A DNA stretch of 64,000 bases from Macrostomum hystrix (Eukaryota; Platyhelminthes; Macrostomidae), in NCBI GenBank assembly GCA_950097015.1, contig CATNEN010000005.1, forward strand, positions 5,261,501-5,325,500. The letters are read 5' to 3'. Below are positions 58,676 through 64,000 of the stretch, piece by piece (positions within the stretch are counted from its first letter, which is position 1; each line of letters begins with the position of its first letter). The notes below the pieces were generated by a model. That model saw nothing but the letters and a program-made list of their open reading frames with translations. It was not told the origin of the DNA and did not search any database. The position numbers were made by a program, and so were the translations under genes.

Positions 58676-61600
58676 TTAAACTGCCTGCGCCGGCAGCATG
58701 TACGCAGCCATGCCTCCGGCCTCAACAGCCAGCATGCCAACTGGCCGGCGTCTGTTTGCCCCCGCTGCCTGTCGACCATTCGGAGAGGTCTCAGACTCTG
58801 ACGAATCCTCCGTCGATGAGTCGGAAGATCCTGTTGTTGAGGCCATCGAATGTGGTCGATGATTGCTCGGCGGATGCAGCGTCGGTGGAGGCGGCGGCGG
58901 CGGTGGCAGCATCGAGCTGGGCGGTGGAGGCACCGGCACGGGAATGACTCGCTGTTGCGAGGCCGCCGAAACCTTCACCATCGCTGCAGGATGGTGATGA
59001 TGGTGATGGTGATGGAGATGATGCTGCGATAGATTCTCGGACTCCGCTAGCAGCTGGCGCAGGCGTTCGTGCAGAGCGGCGGCTGTCGGCCGTCGAGTTG
59101 GAGCCTCCGACCAGCAGTCGAGCATCAGGCTGGACAAAGCCAGAGGACAGTCTGGCGGGCTGTGCAGCAGCTGGCGCTGGCGAATCAGCTCGATCACCTG
59201 GCTGTTGGAGTCGCCATAGTACGGCTGCAAGCCGTAGGACCAAATCTCCCAGAGCAGCACTCCGAAACTGTGAATGTCACTCTGAGGCGAGAATTGGCCA
59301 TAGAAAATTGCCTCGGCAGGTAGCCAGCGAATCGGCAGGGCGCACCTGTCCTGCAGTCGGTAGTAGTCGCAGCTGTACAGGTCTCTGGCAGCTCCCAGGT
59401 CGCCCAACTTGCACAGCATGCTTTCGCCCATTTGAACATTCCTGGTAGTGTTGATTGTGCACAGTGATGAGATCGGTTCGTCGTTATTAGCTGCCTTTTC
59501 TATTTTTATAATGCTCAATTCATTCTTGGTGAAATGTTTAATTGAGAACATCTATTCTTCGGAAAGAGGAGATTGATGGGCTATCTAGTTTATTGATCTA
59601 AAAAACAACCCCCGAAGATGGGAAACCATAATAATGATAGTAATAATGTCTGCAGGAGAGCTGCGAGTAATGGAACATAATTTAGTGACTAGACCCGCAA
59701 CCAGCGAGGAGGCAATTCTGCCTATCTCGTTGACTCCTGAGCTCACACGCACACAGATAGCGTACACAGGCACACACTCAAACAGTCAGGCAGTGTATAC
59801 TTCACTGTGCCTTCACTATCACCCAGAAGGCTGTATATTGTACAACAAGCCCCCAGGCCTTCTCTCCGTGGCTGTACCCCAAGTAAATGTGGCCTCGCCG
59901 TGGAATCGAGCTCTGGGACCTTAGTGCGAGAGGCAAACGCGTTAGACCGCTCTGCCACTGACTCCCATGGGGAAACCATTGGAATAGTTGAAGCTAAACG
60001 AGTCCTTAGAAAAAAACACTTGCCTAGAAGCAATGTCTCGATGCACCAATCCTCTGCTAGCCAGGTAGTCTAGTCCTGCAGCCACCTGGGCGGCAATATG
60101 GAGCATGTCGCTCTGGCCGAGACTTCCGTCTGTTGACGCGCCGGTGCTGTCGTTTCTCAGTCGATGGTGATGCGCTGTCAGCAAGCCTGCGCCTGCCGAC
60201 GGCTGCGCCTGCGGGCTGCGATAAATGAGGAACTCGCGCAGGTCACCGCCAGACAACGCTTCGTGCACCTGAGCTAAAGGCGACTGTCTCAGTGCGGCTC
60301 CAAGCAGGCAGACAAGATTCGGGTGACGCAGCTCCGACTTCGACTGGGTGTCGCGTTGAAATTCAGTCTGTGTTCGAGCGTCGGCGTTGGCGTTGAGGCA
60401 TTTGATGATCACCGGGGTTAGCGACGTGGCCGAGTACAGCCCAATCAGCTCGCCTTTGTAGACTCGACCGAATGCAGATTCACCGATCCCTTCTCCGAAT
60501 CTGGAGGGCAATTTTAAGACAAGAAAACAGAAGAAGTGAATTTAGGAATTTTTTGCGATGGTTGTCAAACGGCTGTATGTTTGTACTCGTATTAAATCCC
60601 ACCTTATTTGGCTGAGAGAGAGTTCCTTAGCTTTGGTTGCAGCCATCAGTCCTGTTACAGGTGCCTGCTGCTGCTGCTGCTGCTGTTGTTGTGAATCCAT
60701 CGCTAAGTGCCTTTGACTCTGCCTTAAAAGTAACTGCTGTTGCTGCTGCTGCTGCTGATGCAGATGCACCTGTGCAGTTGCCATGCCAACAGCCTTGATC
60801 ATTCCCTGATAGCCGGAGCCGCTACTCGCTGGTGAAGCTCGACGACAGAAACAACAGATGAGCAGAATGCCCAATGCCAGGAATGCTAGCACACCCAACG
60901 AGACAAACACTGGCAGCATCTCACGGCTGGACATTGGCGACAGTTCCGATACGCCTGTTGGTAGCGAATGAGCAAAGAAAGTTTAAATTTTAACAATTTG
61001 ACAATTTCATGCAGAAATAAATGTTTTTTTCGCGTGCTCTACTGTAAGTAAGATTCAAGCACGTTATTAGTACGAGCTCGTATTATTAATCTATCTTTTA
61101 GTTGCATAACGGGCACTCAATTTGTCTTATCTTGAGTTTTTCAGATTTTTTTAGCGCAAACGAATAAAATGCTAAATACAAATTGCGAAATAATGCGTTT
61201 TAAGCTATGGGAAATTTTCCTGTGCCATTGGAAATGTGTCGATCTTCCAGGCGATACTAATTTTCTGACCCATTGAACAAACGAATGGCAACGATTGTTC
61301 AAACATCGAGAGATATAAAAACTAAAAGCAACTAAAATTGCTTCCGTTCGGAATACTTTCAAGTTATGTAGTTTTTCGTGTAGCGCTGTGATTGACAATG
61401 GAAGTTAATTTGTTGATCACTTATCTCCAACAAACTTTGCTGCGGAATGTAGGTATCTAGATGCTACGTAAGTCTTCGTTTGTTAGACATATGTTTCTAT
61501 TTTAGCTATAGAAACTCGTACGAGGATGCAGTTTTGCATTGCAGGCCTAATGGTCTTGCACTTGAATTGCACTTCGACATCGATCAATAGCACGGGCCCT

Positions 61601-62580
61601 ACTGACAACACACTTTTCACGGGTTTGGGGGATTGCCATCACGGATTTTAGGGATTGCCATCACGGATTTGGTGGATTGCCATCATGGATTTGGTGGATT
61701 GCCATCATGGGTTTGGGAGGATTGCCATCACGGATTTTAGGGATTGCCATCATGGATTTTAGGGATTGCCATCACGGATTTGGTGGATTGCCATCATGGG
61801 TTTGGGAGGATTGCCATCACAGATTTTAGGGATTGCCATCACGGATTTTAAGGATTGCCATCATGGGTTTGGGAGGATTGCCATCACGGATTTGGTGGAT
61901 TGCCATCATGGGTTTGGGAGGATTGCCATCACGGATTTTAAGGATTGCCATCACGGATTTGGGGGATTGCCATCCCGGATTTGGGGTGACACCGCCAGGG
62001 ATTTAAAAAAAGTGTTTCGGGAAATCTCTCTAGCAGAAATCCACATAGCTCGATAAACAATTTTTCTCACCGTTGACTCCGGGACCCGCTCCCGGACGTC
62101 CTCGAACGCTGCCTCCTCCAACGCAACGCCGCACGGCGCAGGCCTCCTTTGTACCATCGGCCACGAAGCACCAGGGTGAATTGAAACGGATTCCGTTGTC
62201 TAAAACTGACTCGACTGGATTCCGACAGGTGGAACCGCCGAGGTGGCCGAACCCTGCTTGGCTGGACCACGCGAGGCAGGGCCGGTTGGTGAGGGCTCCC
62301 CTGTCCGAGGGACCATTGTAGTCGCGCCCAGTGCCATTGTAGCAGTCAGGATTGGCTGTTGACGGATGCTGAACAGACGGCGGCTGCGGCTGCGGCTGCG
62401 GCGGAGGCCTTGCAGGCACTAACGGAGGCGCGGTTGGTTGAAGAAGTAGCGGCGGCGGTGGCGGCGGCTGCGGCTGCGGCTGCAGGGGTGGCGGCAGTTG
62501 GCCACCACTGAGGCCGATGCATTGCGAAGATTCGGATTGAGTGGGCAGACTTGAGCAGTCCGGCAGTAAGGATAGAAAGT
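58676..62580 (-). CDS. ror: ROR-family receptor tyrosine kinase, 5' partial
   Basis: Single-pass Wnt-binding receptor of the ROR family. Four minus-strand exons join in frame: 62580-62071, 60954-60603, 60500-60024 and 59441-58676. The first contains the end of a Frizzled-like Cys-rich domain (LPDCSSLP, SSQCIGL), a Pro-rich linker, and a kringle (CYNGTGRDYNGPSDRG through CRNP, SPWCF and RRC). The next has the transmembrane helix (MLPVFVSLGVLAFLALGILL) and two polyglutamine runs. The kinase has GESAFGRVYKG, VIIK, HPNLVCLLGA and HRDIASRN formed across the intron, then DLGAARDLYSCDYYRLQ, LPIRWLPAEAI and SDIHSFGVLLWEI. The DLG in place of DFG is normal for ROR. The intron inside HRDIASRN uses a GC donor. 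The tail is His/Pro-rich and ends AYMLPAQAV. Signal peptide, any Ig domain and most of the Cys-rich domain lie beyond the right edge. Confidence 0.93.
59630..59970 (-). mobile_element. SINE family A inside a ror intron
   Basis: Minus orientation, same as the host gene. A short AATAATGATAGTAATAAT tail is followed by the shared body and a head reading GGCAGAGCGGTCTAACGCGT. It makes up more than half of the 582-nt intron that splits the kinase catalytic loop. Confidence 0.85.
60955..61617 (-). other. ror intron, left part
   Basis: AT-rich intron between the transmembrane and kringle exons, with no further exon recognised. Confidence 0.5.
61618..61990. repeat. Approximately 22-bp minisatellite in a ror intron
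   Basis: About 17 units of GGATTGCCATCACGGATTT plus 2-4 variable bases (TAG, GGTG, GGGA). It ends about 80 nt before the donor of the kringle exon. Confidence 0.92.
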
Positions 62581-62627
62581 CTGGAATGATCAGTCAACAA
62601 AAATAAATAGAATACGAGAACATCTCT

Positions 62628-62672
62628 CTCAGCTGCGTACAGCTCTGTTCAGTCCATGGACTGGTAGAGATC
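62628..62672. mobile_element. Fragment of SINE family B
   Basis: GTTCAGTCCATGGACTGG with flanking AGCTGCGTACAGCT resembles the body of the copies at 490 and 29041. Only about 45 bp is recognisable. Confidence 0.4.
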
Positions 62673-62684
62673 TACAGACCTACT

Positions 62685-64000
62685 GGTAGACATCCTGTGA
62701 ATCTATGAAATCCTGTGAATCTATGAAATCATGTGAATCTATGAAATCCTGTGAATCTATGAAATCCTGTGAATCTATGAAATCCTGTGAATCTATGAAA
62801 TCCTGTGAATCTATGAAATCCTGTGAATCTATGAAATCCTGTGAATCTATGAAATCCTGTGAATCTATGAAATCCTGTTAATCTATGAAATCCTGTGAAT
62901 CTATGAAGTCCTGTGAATCTATGAAATCATGTGAATCTTTGAAAAATCCTGTGAATCTATGAATTCCTGTGACTCTATGAAATCCTGTGAATCTATGAAT
63001 TCCTGTGAATATTTGAAATCCTGTGAATCTATGAAATCCTGTGAATCTATGAAATCCTGTGAATCTATGAAATCCTGCGAATCTATGAAATCCTGTGAAT
63101 CTATGAAATCCTGTGAATCTATGAAATCCTGTGAATCTATGAAATCCTGTGAATCTATGAAATCCTGTGAATCTATGAAATCCTGTGAATCTATGAAATC
63201 CTGTGAATCTATGAAATCCTGTGAATCTATGAAATCCTGTGAATCTATGAAATCATGTGAATCTATGAAATCCTGCGAATCTATGAAATCCTGTGAATCT
63301 ATGAAATCCTGTGAATCTATGAAATCCTGTGAATCTATGAAATCCTGTGAATCTATGAAATCCTGTGAATCTATGAAATCCTGTGAATCTATGAAATCAT
63401 GTGAATCTATGAAATCCTGTCAATCTATGAAATCCTGTGAATCTATGAAATCATGTGAATCTATGAAATCCTGTGAATCTATGAAATCCTGTGAATCTAT
63501 GAAATCATGTGAATCTATGAAATCATGTGAATCTTTGAAATCATGTGAATCTATGAAATCATGTGAATCTTTAAAAATCCTGTGAATCTATGAATTCCTG
63601 TGACTCTTTGAAATCATGTGAATCTATGAAATCCTGTGAATCTATGAAATCCTGTGAATCTATGAAATCCTGTGAATCTATGAAATCCTGTGAATCTATG
63701 AAATCCTGTGAATCTATGAAATCCTGTGAATCTATGAAATCCTGTGAATCTATGAAATCCTGTTAATCTATGAAATCCTGTGAATCTATGAAGTCCTGTG
63801 AATCTATGAAATCATGTGAATCTTTGAAAAATCCTGTGAATCTATGAATTCCTGTGACTCTATGAAATCCTGTGAATCTATGAATTCCTGTGAATATTTG
63901 AAATCCTGTGAATCTATGAAATCCTGTGAATCTATGAAATCCTGTGAATCTATGAAATCCTGTGAATCTATGAAATCCTGTGAATCTATGAATTCCTGTG
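62685..64000. repeat. 18-bp minisatellite in a ror intron, running off the right edge
   Basis: More than 70 copies of TGTGAATCTATGAAATCC. The 18-bp period gives an open frame of about 208 codons reading MKSCES repeats, which is an artefact. A compound block (TGTTAATC, then GAAGTCC, then CTTTGAAAAATCC, then GAATTCCTGTGACTC) appears at about 62876-63010 and again at about 63760-63900, a shift of about 885 bp. Confidence 0.95.

Noticed and set aside
59942-60023. ROR pseudokinase with Gln replacing the catalytic Asn (HRDIASRQ)
   Set aside because: This results from reading through a GC donor into the intron. Splicing to the acceptor ending at 59442 restores HRDIASRN.
62959-63585. 208-codon frame of MKSCES repeats
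   Set aside because: An 18-bp minisatellite inside a ror intron; no coding context.

Overview
This is nuclear DNA from an animal, most likely a lophotrochozoan. The neuropeptide precursor carries GRPRF-amide type NPF endings, which are typical of flatworms, molluscs and annelids. The other genes are metazoan: a GCM transcription factor, a ROR-type receptor tyrosine kinase with Frizzled-like, kringle and kinase parts, glomulin, COQ9, and a very large lipid transfer protein of apolipophorin type. A free-living flatworm or a mollusc would both fit; the sequence alone does not settle the species.

Layout. 1-4191 (minus): most of an unrecognised secreted protein with two related domains, running off the left edge. 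6818-10495 (minus): gcm in three exons. 24806-28065 (plus): glomulin, three exons, first small exon not found. 34864-35995 (plus): COQ9. 41136-41513 (plus): an intronless NPF precursor holding two NPF-like peptides, with a good TATA box. 45309-56717 (minus): apolipophorin-like lipid transfer protein, eight exons joining in frame to about 3,558 residues. 58676-62580 (minus): the 3' four exons of ror, whose 5' part lies beyond the right edge. Splice phases agree across every junction I could place, except the single COQ9 intron.

Repeats. About a third of the window is tandem repeat: at least 17 arrays with units of 9 to 48 bp. The largest are a 30-bp array (18056-23880) with a 1,290-bp higher-order repeat, and a 22/23-bp array (29995-34615) with a 1,835-bp higher-order repeat. 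Many arrays fill introns or hug genes. Most striking are arrays whose unit contains a gene-structure signal: the glomulin intron at 25631-25922 is built from repeated copies of its own donor and its own acceptor; the glomulin stop codon lies in the first unit of an array; the COQ9 intron is a run of acceptor-like units; and a 48-bp array begins on the likely COQ9 stop codon.

Two tRNA-derived SINE families are also present. One is about 370 bp with an (ATT)n tail and at least seven copies, including an inverted pair. The other is about 250 bp with two copies plus a fragment. The rest is AT-rich DNA in which I see no gene. The genes are unrelated in function and share no operon-like logic.
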